From the NCBI GenBank assembly GCA_022842065.1, contig JALHQH010000007.1:304125-368124 (forward strand): DNA of 64,000 nucleotides, read 5' to 3'. Origin of the DNA: Caldilineaceae bacterium (GTDB lineage Bacteria > Chloroflexota > Anaerolineae > Caldilineales > Caldilineaceae). The notes beneath the pieces were generated by a model. It was not told the DNA's origin and ran no database searches. It saw nothing but the letters and a program-made list of their open reading frames with translations. Positions 23,675 to 32,260 of the stretch are shown here, in pieces. Positions within the stretch are counted from its first letter, which is position 1, and each line of letters opens with the position of its first letter. The position numbers and the translations under genes were made by a program.

Positions 23675-26575
23675 ATGCGGCGCTTTGCAATGAACCTAAC
23701 CGACTTTCATGCCAAATATTTCGCCTATGAATTAACTAAACGCGCCGCGTCGGACAGTGTAGAGAAGCTGGCAACGGTATTAGCCGATGCGCAAGTTGAT
23801 CTCAATCCACACCAAGTGGAGGCTGCGCTCTTTGCCTTTCGTAGCCCGTTCTCCAAAGGTGCAATTCTGGCTGATGAGGTCGGCTTGGGTAAGACTATCG
23901 AGGCCGGGCTGTTACTGGCGCAAAAGTGGGCGGAACGCAAGCACCGCCTGTTGGTGATTGCACCAGCCAACCTGCGCAAGCAGTGGAGTCAAGAGCTGGC
24001 CGATAAGTTCTACCTACCCACTGTCATTTTGGAGCAGCGCACTTTCAACGAAGCGATCCGTGCCGGCAACCTTAATCCTTTCCAGCAAGATGCAATTGTG
24101 CTCTGTTCCTATCAATTTGCCCGCAGCAAGGAAGCCTATCTCAAGCAGACGCCGTGGGATCTGGTTGTCATCGACGAAGCACATCGTCTACGCAATGTCT
24201 ATAAAAACTCCAGCAAGATTGCGCTGGCAATCAAGTCTGCGATCGCCCCTTTTCCGAAAGTCTTGCTCACGGCCACCCCGCTCCAGAACTCGCTGCTCGA
24301 ACTGTACGGGCTCGTTAGCATTATTGATGATTATGCCTTTGGCGATTTCAAGAGTTACCGAGCCCGCTTTGCTCGGCTGGGCAACGACGTTGACTTTACC
24401 GAGCTGAAGGAAAGGCTTAAACCACTTTGTAAACGTACTTTGCGCCGGCAGGTGTTGGAATATATTAAGTACACAAACCGTCACGCCCTGGTGCAAGAGT
24501 TTGTTCCTTCTGCTGAAGAGCAGCAACTCTATGATCTTGTCTCGGATTACTTGCAAAAGCCGACCCTTTACGCCCTGCCCGCCGGCCAACGCCAACTCAT
24601 GACCTTGATCCTACGCAAGTTGCTCGCCTCTTCCACCTATGCGATTTCAGCCACACTCGAAGGATTGGCGCGGCGGCTGGCCGTCGCCGCGGCCGAAGCG
24701 ACCGCCGTCGACGCGCCGCCTGACCCGCTGGCTGCCGACTGGGAGACGCTTGATGAGCTGACTGATGAATGGTTAGAGGACGAAAACGGGACCTCGGCAC
24801 CGGAGCGAGCACGCTTGACGCCGGTCCAGCTTCAGGAATTGCGCCAGGAGATGCAACAACTCAACCAGTTCCATGCCCTCGCCAGATCGATTATCAAGAA
24901 CTCGAAGGGCGAAGTTTTGTTGATGGCGCTGCGCCGTGGCTTTGCTGCGGCCACGGCGGCCCAAAAGAACCAGGGCGCAGCGACACTTCAGCAGAAGGCC
25001 ATCATTTTCACCGAGTCGCGCCGCACGCAAGAATATCTTTTCCAGGTGCTGGAACAAACTGAGTTCAAGGGCCAAGTGATGCTCTTCAACGGCACGAACA
25101 ACGATCCAACCGCCAAAGCCATCTACCAGGCTTGGCTCGCCCAACATCAAGGTACCGACCGCGTCAGTGGCTCACCCACAGCGGATATGCGCGCGGCGCT
25201 GGTCGAACATTTCCGTGATCACGCCGCCATCCTGATTGCCACGGAGGCCGCCGCCGAAGGCATCAATCTGCAATTTTGCAACGTGGTCGTCAACTATGAT
25301 CTGCCCTGGAATCCGCAGCGCATCGAACAGCGGATTGGCCGCTGCCACCGCTACGGCCAAAAATTCGACGTGGTGGTGGTTAATTTTCTCAACAAACAAA
25401 ATGCCGCCGATCAGCGTGTCTACGAATTGCTGGATGAGAAATTCCGTCTCTTTGACGGTGTCTTCGGTGCCAGTGATGAAGTGCTCGGCGCGGTGGAATC
25501 GGGTGTGGACTTCGAGAAGCGCATTGCCGCCATTTACCAGCAATGCCGTACGCCACAGCAAATCCAATTCGAGTTTGATCAATTGCAACAGGAGTTGGAA
25601 AGCGAGATCAGCGCCGGCCAGCGTGACGCCCGCGAGAAATTACTCGACAACTTCGATCAGGAAGTCGTCGAAAAGGTGCGCATCGAAAGCCACGATATGC
25701 TCGACCGCTTTCAAGCCCAGCTTTGGCAGCTCACACAGCATCTGCTCGCCCGCCATGCGCACTTCGCCGCCCAAGGCTACAGCTTCACGCTGCATACCAA
25801 TCCCTTTCCCGCCGACGCCATCTACCCTGGCCCCTATCGCATGGGCAAGCGAGTCGATGACGCTAACACCTATCGCGTGGGCCATCCGCTGGCCCAACGT
25901 GTGCTGGCCCACGGGCAGGCGCTCACACCGCCACCCGCCGTGGTCACTTTCCAGTATACCCAAAGCGGCAAGAACATCGCCATTCTGGCCGCTCTGGTGG
26001 ACCAGAGCGGCTGGCTGACATGTACCCAGCTCACGCTCAATGCCTTGGAGACCGAAGACCAACTCATGTTGAGCGGTGTGACCGATGACGGCATCTGCTT
26101 GGATGACACCCAGTGTCGCCGTTTCTTCGACTTGCCGGGCGTCCAAGGTGACCTGGTCACGGTGCCGAGCCGGGTAACATCCCAACTAGAGCAAACCCAA
26201 GCCCAGCGCCGCCAGGAGCTGCTCACCGCGGCGACGGCGCGCAACGGCCATTGGTTTGATACCGAAATGGAAAAGCTCGACCGTTGGGCGGAAGATCGGC
26301 GGTCGTCGCTCAAGGCCGAATTGGGCGAGTTGGACGATACGCTCAAGGAGGCGAAGAAGGCGGCGCGTGTCGCCCCGACCCTGCCCGATAAGTTGGAACG
26401 CCAACGGGCGGTGCGCAAGTTGGAAACCAAGCGCGATGAAGCCTGGCGCACCTATGACCAAGCCAGCCGCGAGCTAGACCGGCGCAAAGATGATCTGCTC
26501 GACGAGATCAGCCAACGCCTGGAGCAACGCATTGAGCAAGCGCCACTCTTCACCCTGCGCTGGCAATTGGTATAA
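23675..26575 (+). CDS. SNF2/RapA-type DEAD helicase of the defence island
   Basis: 966 residues (or 961 from ATG 23690). ATPase core: HQVEAALFAF, Walker A ADEVGLGKTIEAGLLL (about 66-81), LVIAPANLRKQW, Walker B VIDEAHRLRN, LLTATPLQN. C-terminal helicase lobe: IIFTESRRTQEYL, EAAAEGINLQFCNVVVNYDLPWNPQRIEQRIGRCHRYGQ (motif VI). The last 350 residues form a charged coiled-coil-rich region (RQELLTAATARNGHWFDTEMEKL onward). Resembles RapA/HepA-like translocases found in DISARM (DrmD) and BREX-like loci and beside type III restriction genes. Adjacent mod remnant, GxxExxY and res suggest a phage-defence role. No DrmA, DrmB or PglZ genes are present. Confidence 0.85.
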   Translation: MRRFAMNLTDFHAKYFAYELTKRAASDSVEKLATVLADAQVDLNPHQVEAALFAFRSPFSKGAILADEVGLGKTIEAGLLLAQKWAERKHRLLVIAPANLRKQWSQELADKFYLPTVILEQRTFNEAIRAGNLNPFQQDAIVLCSYQFARSKEAYLKQTPWDLVVIDEAHRLRNVYKNSSKIALAIKSAIAPFPKVLLTATPLQNSLLELYGLVSIIDDYAFGDFKSYRARFARLGNDVDFTELKERLKPLCKRTLRRQVLEYIKYTNRHALVQEFVPSAEEQQLYDLVSDYLQKPTLYALPAGQRQLMTLILRKLLASSTYAISATLEGLARRLAVAAAEATAVDAPPDPLAADWETLDELTDEWLEDENGTSAPERARLTPVQLQELRQEMQQLNQFHALARSIIKNSKGEVLLMALRRGFAAATAAQKNQGAATLQQKAIIFTESRRTQEYLFQVLEQTEFKGQVMLFNGTNNDPTAKAIYQAWLAQHQGTDRVSGSPTADMRAALVEHFRDHAAILIATEAAAEGINLQFCNVVVNYDLPWNPQRIEQRIGRCHRYGQKFDVVVVNFLNKQNAADQRVYELLDEKFRLFDGVFGASDEVLGAVESGVDFEKRIAAIYQQCRTPQQIQFEFDQLQQELESEISAGQRDAREKLLDNFDQEVVEKVRIESHDMLDRFQAQLWQLTQHLLARHAHFAAQGYSFTLHTNPFPADAIYPGPYRMGKRVDDANTYRVGHPLAQRVLAHGQALTPPPAVVTFQYTQSGKNIAILAALVDQSGWLTCTQLTLNALETEDQLMLSGVTDDGICLDDTQCRRFFDLPGVQGDLVTVPSRVTSQLEQTQAQRRQELLTAATARNGHWFDTEMEKLDRWAEDRRSSLKAELGELDDTLKEAKKAARVAPTLPDKLERQRAVRKLETKRDEAWRTYDQASRELDRRKDDLLDEISQRLEQRIEQAPLFTLRWQLV

Positions 26576-26593
26576 AAAGAATAGGAAAAGCTT

Positions 26594-26911
26594 TTACCGC
26601 AAAGAGCGCGAAGCACGCAAAGGAAACGCAAAGAACAGCCAAGGAAAAACGAAGCACGCTTAGCAATAGAAAACCCAATTCATATTTCTTGCACGTTTTC
26701 TAACCTTGTTTTTGTTTTTCTTTGCGCTCTTTGCGGCCTTCGCGGTAGAAGCCCTTGCCGTAATAATGCTTAGCGGTAAAATTTGAAGGGGAAAACTTCT
26801 ACCGCCAAGAGCGCGAAGAGCGCAAAGGAAACGCAAAGGGTAGTTCTTCTTTGTTTTTCTTTGCGCTCTTTGCGGCCTTCGCGGTAGAAGCCCTTGCCGT
26901 AATTATGCTTA
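26594..26911. repeat. Two SMR elements with a 64-bp direct duplication
   Basis: Two successive CGCAAAG-unit hairpins start at about 26594 and 26797. Their right halves are direct copies, each ending GGCCTTCGCGGTAGAAGCCCT then TGCCGTAAT(A/T)ATGCTTAG (about 26708-26772 and 26849-26912). The second copy joins the truncated mod gene directly, so it marks the deletion boundary. Confidence 0.85.
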
Positions 26912-28138
26912 GTCTGGAATAGTTCCACCGCAGGCGGTATTCGACCCAAGTATGTCAGTCAGTGTCACGAATACGCGATCATGTATACTAAGAATAAGGA
27001 TATGCTTGGCGAACTATACGCGCCCTTATCGCCAGAGGCAATCGATCAATACTCGAAATCAGATCAGCAAGGGCTATATCGCGAAAAAGACTTTGCCTGG
27101 CGCAATGCTTCGACTAATCCTAATCAACGCTATGCGATTGATGCGCCTGATGGGTCCAAGCTATTGCCACGCGACGGTTATATTTATCGTTTCGTCAAAG
27201 AGACCTTTGACAATGCTTTGCGCAAAGGGCAAGTAGTATTCAAGGAGACCACGAGCAGCCCTTTAGTCGATAAACAAGGCCAGCAAGCACGGTACAACAT
27301 CTACATCAAAAAGTATCTTGGAAATGGCGAAGGTGCACCGGCATCAATCCCACCGAGGGGACTGGTTGGTTTATCTTCAAGAGGTAGTGAAGAAGTCAAA
27401 GAGTTGTTTGCTGAAGAGTTGGTGTTTACCAATCCAAAGTCCACCGATTATCTCAAATATCTCTTTGCTGTAGGCGGCGACGAGAACGCGCTCATTCTCG
27501 ATTTTTTCGCCGGTTCCGGTACCACTGCCCACACAGTACTCGACCTAAACCGGCAGGACGGCGGCAATCGGAAATTTATCCTAATCCAGCTGCCTGAGCC
27601 CACCGACCGTGCTGACTATCCAACTATCGCTGACATCACAAAAGAGCGTGTCCGCCGTGTCATCCAGAAACTCGACGATGAGGATGCCGGCAAACTCGAT
27701 CTCGACGGCACCAGCCAACATGACCGTGGCTTCCGTGTCTTTAAACTGGCCGAATCCAACTTCACTCCTTGGAACGCCGACCTACCGCACAATGCCTCGG
27801 CCCTGGCGCAGCAGCTTGAACTGCACATCGACCACATTCGTGACGGGCGCACCGCCGAAGACATTCTCTACGAACTCCTGCTCAAAAGCGGCTTCCCGCT
27901 CACCACACCGGTTGCGTCGCTGACATTGGTGGGCAAAACCGTCTACAGCGTCGCTGATAGCGCACTCTTCATCTGTCTGGAACGAGCACTCACGCTCGAA
28001 CTGATTCGTGCCATTGCCGAACGCCAACCCGAGCGTGTCGTCTGTCTGGACGAAGGCTTCGCCGGCAACGACCAACTCAAGGCCAATGCCGTCCAGATCT
28101 TCAAAACCAAAGGCATCACCAGCTTCAAAACCGTGTAG
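26912..28138 (+). pseudogene. mod: Type III restriction-modification methylase Mod, N-terminal half deleted
   Basis: From the first ATG (26981) 385 residues are open, but homology begins earlier: the frame from 26912 reads VWNSSTAGGIRPKYVSQCHEYAIMYTKN, which matches the middle of beta-class Mod proteins. Present: the target-recognition region, LIKYLFAVG-like approach (YLKYLFAVGGDENA), AdoMet motif I DFFAGSGTTAHTVLDLN, and the C-terminal RVRRVI region and small domain. Missing: about 200 residues with the catalytic DPPY motif. Intact Mods are about 600 residues. Without DPPY it cannot methylate. The 5' boundary falls exactly at a repeat element. Confidence 0.85.
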
Positions 28139-28316
28139 AATTTTCTACCGCGAAGAGCGCAAAGAACGCCAAGAAAAGCAAAGGAAAAACTGATAACGCT
28201 TTTTAATAGGAAGCCAACTTCATATTTCTTACACGCTTTTTAACCTTGCTTTTGCTTTTCTTCGCGTTCTTTGCGCCCTTTGCGGTAGCTCAAAGCTTTT
28301 CTACCGCAAAGAACGC
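28139..28316. repeat. SMR element, CGCAAAG-type units
   Basis: TTTTCTACCGCGAAGAGCGCAAAGAACGCC on the left; CTTTTCTTCGCGTTCTTTGCGCCCTTTGCGGTAG on the right (about 28250-28288), followed by a second partial copy to about 28345. Separates the mod remnant from the GxxExxY gene. Confidence 0.85.
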
Positions 28317-28442
28317 GAAGATCGCAAAGAAAAACCAAAGCATACCTTTTGTGCCCTTTGTAGTAGCGCAAAGCAAGAAAAAACATCTATTATTCTTTAC
28401 ATACCGTTGCACTCTTCATCACAAATAAAGGAATTGTCCCCC

Positions 28443-28832
28443 ATGAAAACCAAAGCCGAGATCGAAGCGATTGCCAAAATTCTTATCGATGCCATTATCT
28501 ATGTCCATCGCATCTTAGGCCCGGGGTTACTGGAATCTGCTTACCAAGCTTGTCTCGCCCATGAATTGCAAAAACGGGGCATTCAGCTACAATGCGAAGT
28601 CATGCTACCGGTGCGCTATGATGGCGTCACCATTGATGCTGGTTACCGGATCGACATGTTGATTGAAGGGGTAATTATCATCGAAAACAAAGCCGTCCAA
28701 GATCTGTTACCCATTCACGAAGCGCAACTGATCACCTACCTCAAACTTTCCGGTCTCAAACTGGGCTTCCTCCTCAACTGGAACGTCCGGCTCATGAAAG
28801 AGGGCATCAACCGTAGAGTAAATGGACTGTGA
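28443..28832 (+). CDS. GxxExxY protein (PD-(D/E)XK-like)
   Basis: 129 residues from ATG 28443. The name-giving motif is GPGLLESAY (about 27-35), followed by HELQKRGIQLQCEV, a strand-rich core YRIDMLIEGVIIIENKAV (with D, E and K spaced as in PD-(D/E)XK folds) and LLNWNVRLMKEGI at the end. GxxExxY proteins are common strays in genomes with many repeats and in defence islands; function is not known. It sits between mod and res, each separated by SMR elements. Confidence 0.9.
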   Translation: MKTKAEIEAIAKILIDAIIYVHRILGPGLLESAYQACLAHELQKRGIQLQCEVMLPVRYDGVTIDAGYRIDMLIEGVIIIENKAVQDLLPIHEAQLITYLKLSGLKLGFLLNWNVRLMKEGINRRVNGL

Positions 28833-28836
28833 TGAC

Positions 28837-29152
28837 TGCTACCGCCAAGATGCGAAGAAACAACCAAACATCCCTTTGCGTTCCCTTCGCGCTCTTCGCG
28901 GTGATAAAAAAGGCTTTTCTACCGCCAAGGGCGCAAAGATCGCAAAGAAATAACCAAACATCCCTTTGCGTTCCCTTCGCGCTCTTCGGGGTAAAATGTT
29001 TGACTATGCGGAATTTTCCAATGTAAGACGCGTGCGTCTCAAATTGCCCGAACATCTACGACCACAATTAAGCTGGACCAAACCGAGCAATGAATATGAT
29101 TTTCTTTGCTTTTGCTTTGCGCTCTTTGCGCCCTTCGCGGTAGAAAGTAGTT
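28837..29152. repeat. Two and a half SMR elements around a short orphan reading frame
   Basis: Hairpins at about 28837-28905 and 28917-28993 share CCAAACATCCCTTTGCGTTCCCTTCGCGCTCTTCG in their right arms. A third right arm alone (CTTTGCGCTCTTTGCGCCCTTCGCGGTAGAA) lies at about 29112-29146. Between them, 28996-29103 encodes MFDYAEFSNVRRVRLKLP followed by EHLRPQLSWTKPSNEYDF, a coding-like scrap I cannot place. Confidence 0.75.
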
Positions 29153-29155
29153 ACG

Positions 29156-32134
29156 ATGAAAATTCAATTCGACGCCAATCAACCCTTCCAACTGGATGCT
29201 GTGGCCGCCATCACCGACCTGTTCGAGGGACAGCCGCAAGGCGCGCCAGAGTACGCCGTGATCAACCTGGGCAACATGGAAGGTCTCTTCGCCGGCCAGG
29301 AGCGCACCGAACTGGGCGCGGGCAACCGTCTGCTGCTGGCCGAGGAGAAGCTGCATACCAATCTGCGCACCGTCCAGACGCGCAATGACATCGAAGTGCC
29401 CGATCCCGTCGCGCCGCTGGAAGCTTGGGAACTCTTCGACAGTCCGGCCAATGTGGCGCGTCTGTGCCCCCATTTCTCAGTCGAGATGGAGACCGGCACC
29501 GGCAAGACCTATGTCTACTTGCGCACCATCTTCGAGTTGTCGCGACGCTATGGTTTTCAAAAGTTTATTATCGTCGTGCCCAGTGTTGCCATTCGCGAAG
29601 GTGTGCTCAAGAACATCGAGATTACCGCCGAGCATTTCCGCGTGCTCTACAACAATCTGCCCTTTGAGCATTTTGTCTACGACGCCCGCAAAGTCAACCG
29701 CTTACGCCAATTCGCAACCAGCAACACCCTGCAAATTCTCGTCATCAACATTGACGCCTTCCGCAAAAACTTCACCGGCACCGAAGCCGAGCAGAAGAGC
29801 AACGTCATCTACAAGGAGAGCGACAAACTGTCGGGCCGCCAACCGATCGAGTTTGTCCAAGCAGCGCGACCGATTGTAATCATCGATGAGCCACAAAGTG
29901 TGGATAGCACCGACAAAGCCCAGGAAGCGATCAAGGCGCTCAACCCGCTCTGCACCCTACGCTACTCGGCCACCCATCGCAACCGCTATAACCTCATCTA
30001 TCGGCTCGACCCCATACGCGCCTTTGAACTCAAGTTGGTCAAGCAGATCGTCGTTGCCAGCGCGGTGGCCGAGGGCGCAGCCAATCTGCCCTTTGTGCGC
30101 GTGGAGGCGATTGACTGCAAAAAGGGCATCAAAGCCAAAGTACGCATTCATGTGCAGGCGACTGACGGTCCCAAGGAGAAGTCATTTACGATCAAGCAGA
30201 GCGCCGATCTCTTTCTGCTCTCTGGTGAACGGACCAACTATGCTCATGGCTTTTCCATCGCCGAGATCAACGCCGAACCGGGCAATGAGTTTATTCGCTT
30301 TAATAATGGGCGCAGCCTGCGTTTGGGTGAGGAAATGGGCGGCATGAGCGAAGAGGTCTGGCGCGCGCAGATCAAACATACAATTAAGCGCCACCTGGAG
30401 AAGGAGTTGCAAGTACAGCAGCGCGGGATCAAAGTGCTCTCACTCTTCTTCATTGATCGTGTAGCGAATTATCGCGACTACGATGACACTGGACAACCGG
30501 TAGCTGGTAAATTTGCCTTGGCCTTTGCCGCCGAATTGACCGCCTTGGCCAAAGAGCCACGTTACCAGTCACTATCTTGGCTGCAACAGCCGTTAGAGAA
30601 GTTGCACAACGGCTACTTCGCCCAGGATAAGAAAGGGATCCTCAAGGATACGCGTGGCGACACCCAAGCCGATGACGAGGTTTATAATCTGATCATGAAG
30701 GAGAAGGAGCGTCTGCTTGCCCTTGATGAACCTTTACGTTTCATTTTCAGCCATTCGGCCTTGCGCGAAGGGTGGGACAACCCCAACGTCTTTCAGATCT
30801 GCACGCTCAATGAAACCAGAAGCGCCGTCAAGAAGCGCCAGGAGATTGGCCGTGGTCTGCGTTTGCCGGTAGACCAAAATGGACAGCGGGTTTTTGACGA
30901 ATCGGTGAACAAGCTCTATGTCATGGCCAATGAAAGCTATGAAGATTTTGCACGCGCCCTGCAAACCGAGTACGAAGAAGAGTGCGGTGTCACCTTTGGC
31001 AAGGTACCACTGCTTGCGTTGGCTAAGTTAACGCAGGTGATGAATGGCGTTGAGCAGCCCATTGGGCGCACTGCCGCCACCGCCATCCAGCAGGCATTGG
31101 TTGCCCAAAACATGCTCGATGCCGATGGTCGCATTCAACCGGCCTTTGACCCCAAGCGCCAAGGGTTTAACCTCGTTCTGCCCCCCGATCAACAAGCCCT
31201 GGCGCCAGCCGTGATCGATCTGCTTGCCTCCTACCAGATTGAGCGGCACATTCGCAAGGAGCGCGATGAGGGCGTGAATCGGCTCAAGAAAGCAGTAACG
31301 CTCAGTTCCGAGTTTCAAGCGCTTTGGGAGCAGATCAGGCCCAAGACCACCTATCGTGTCGAATTTTCCACGGACGAATTAGTGCTGAAGGCGATTGCGG
31401 CCCTCAATCGTATGCCGCACATCGAAATTCCACGCATCCTCATCAATGCGGGACAATTTAGTCTGCGTAAAGGTGGCATCACCGCCGCAGCAGTGAGCGT
31501 GGCCGAAGAAAAAGTCCCCTACGCGGCCCAGCCTATGCCCGATCTGTTGGCTTATCTGCAGAATGAAACCGAACTCACGCGCTCTACGTTGGTACGCATC
31601 CTCAAAGGCTCTGGAAAACTCAACGAGTTCTTCAACAACCCGCAGCGCTTTATGGACGCGGTCGCGGCGATTCTCAAGGATGAATTACACCGGCTACTCG
31701 TAGATGGCATCAAATATGAACGGATCGCTAGCGGCAGGGTAGATGCGGCCTGGGAGATGCTGCTCTTCAAAAACGAGGAATTGATCGACCACTTGACTGC
31801 ACTCCAAGTCGACAAATCGGTCTACGAATATGTGGTCTACGAATCCGAAGTGGAGCGCGAATTTGCAAAACAATTGAATGAGCGCGAAGACATCAAACTC
31901 TTCGTCAAATTACCCGGCTGGTTTACGATCGACACACCCGTTGGCAAATACAATCCCGACTGGGCGATCCTCAAACATGATGACCACGCGCTCTATCTGG
32001 TACGCGAAACCAAAAGCACCCCCAACTTTCTCAAGCTGCGCAACAGCGAAGCTGACAAAGTACGCTGCGGACAGAAACACTTTGACGCATTAGGCGTTTC
32101 ATTCGATGTCGTTGCAACCGCCGCGGTTGTATAA
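29156..32134 (+). CDS. res: Type III restriction endonuclease subunit Res
   Basis: 992 residues, full length. Helicase core: Walker A METGTGKTYVYLR (about 113-125), IIVVPSVAIREGV, Walker B IIDEPQSVD (DEPQ box as in type III Res), LRYSATHRN, C-lobe FIFSHSALREGWDNPNVFQICTL and RQEIGRGLRLPVD. C-terminal nuclease of PD-(D/E)XK type: KYNPDWAIL followed by LVRETKSTP (Asp and Glu-x-Lys), about residues 940-970. Known Res cuts only in complex with Mod, so loss of mod should leave it inactive as a restriction enzyme. The gene itself looks intact, with no frameshift. Confidence 0.94.
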   Translation: MKIQFDANQPFQLDAVAAITDLFEGQPQGAPEYAVINLGNMEGLFAGQERTELGAGNRLLLAEEKLHTNLRTVQTRNDIEVPDPVAPLEAWELFDSPANVARLCPHFSVEMETGTGKTYVYLRTIFELSRRYGFQKFIIVVPSVAIREGVLKNIEITAEHFRVLYNNLPFEHFVYDARKVNRLRQFATSNTLQILVINIDAFRKNFTGTEAEQKSNVIYKESDKLSGRQPIEFVQAARPIVIIDEPQSVDSTDKAQEAIKALNPLCTLRYSATHRNRYNLIYRLDPIRAFELKLVKQIVVASAVAEGAANLPFVRVEAIDCKKGIKAKVRIHVQATDGPKEKSFTIKQSADLFLLSGERTNYAHGFSIAEINAEPGNEFIRFNNGRSLRLGEEMGGMSEEVWRAQIKHTIKRHLEKELQVQQRGIKVLSLFFIDRVANYRDYDDTGQPVAGKFALAFAAELTALAKEPRYQSLSWLQQPLEKLHNGYFAQDKKGILKDTRGDTQADDEVYNLIMKEKERLLALDEPLRFIFSHSALREGWDNPNVFQICTLNETRSAVKKRQEIGRGLRLPVDQNGQRVFDESVNKLYVMANESYEDFARALQTEYEEECGVTFGKVPLLALAKLTQVMNGVEQPIGRTAATAIQQALVAQNMLDADGRIQPAFDPKRQGFNLVLPPDQQALAPAVIDLLASYQIERHIRKERDEGVNRLKKAVTLSSEFQALWEQIRPKTTYRVEFSTDELVLKAIAALNRMPHIEIPRILINAGQFSLRKGGITAAAVSVAEEKVPYAAQPMPDLLAYLQNETELTRSTLVRILKGSGKLNEFFNNPQRFMDAVAAILKDELHRLLVDGIKYERIASGRVDAAWEMLLFKNEELIDHLTALQVDKSVYEYVVYESEVEREFAKQLNEREDIKLFVKLPGWFTIDTPVGKYNPDWAILKHDDHALYLVRETKSTPNFLKLRNSEADKVRCGQKHFDALGVSFDVVATAAVV

Positions 32135-32157
32135 TAACATCTTGAAAGCCGGTAAAA

Positions 32158-32260
32158 AATCTACCGCGAAGGGCGCAAAGATCGCAGAGGAAACACCAAG
32201 ACTTCTTCTGGCTTTTCTTGTTTTCTTCGCGCTCTTTGCGCCCTTCGCGGTAGAAAATCC
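32158..32260. repeat. SMR element, CGCAAAG-type units
   Basis: ATCTACCGCGAAGGGCGCAAAGATCGCAGAGG on the left is answered by CTTCGCGCTCTTTGCGCCCTTCGCGGTAGA on the right. It fills the convergent gap between res and the CLC gene and may end both transcripts. Confidence 0.85.

Noticed and set aside
23675..26575. Complete DISARM or BREX system
   Set aside because: Only the SNF2-type helicase fits. DrmA, DrmB, PglZ and BrxL-like genes are absent, and the neighbours are type III restriction genes.
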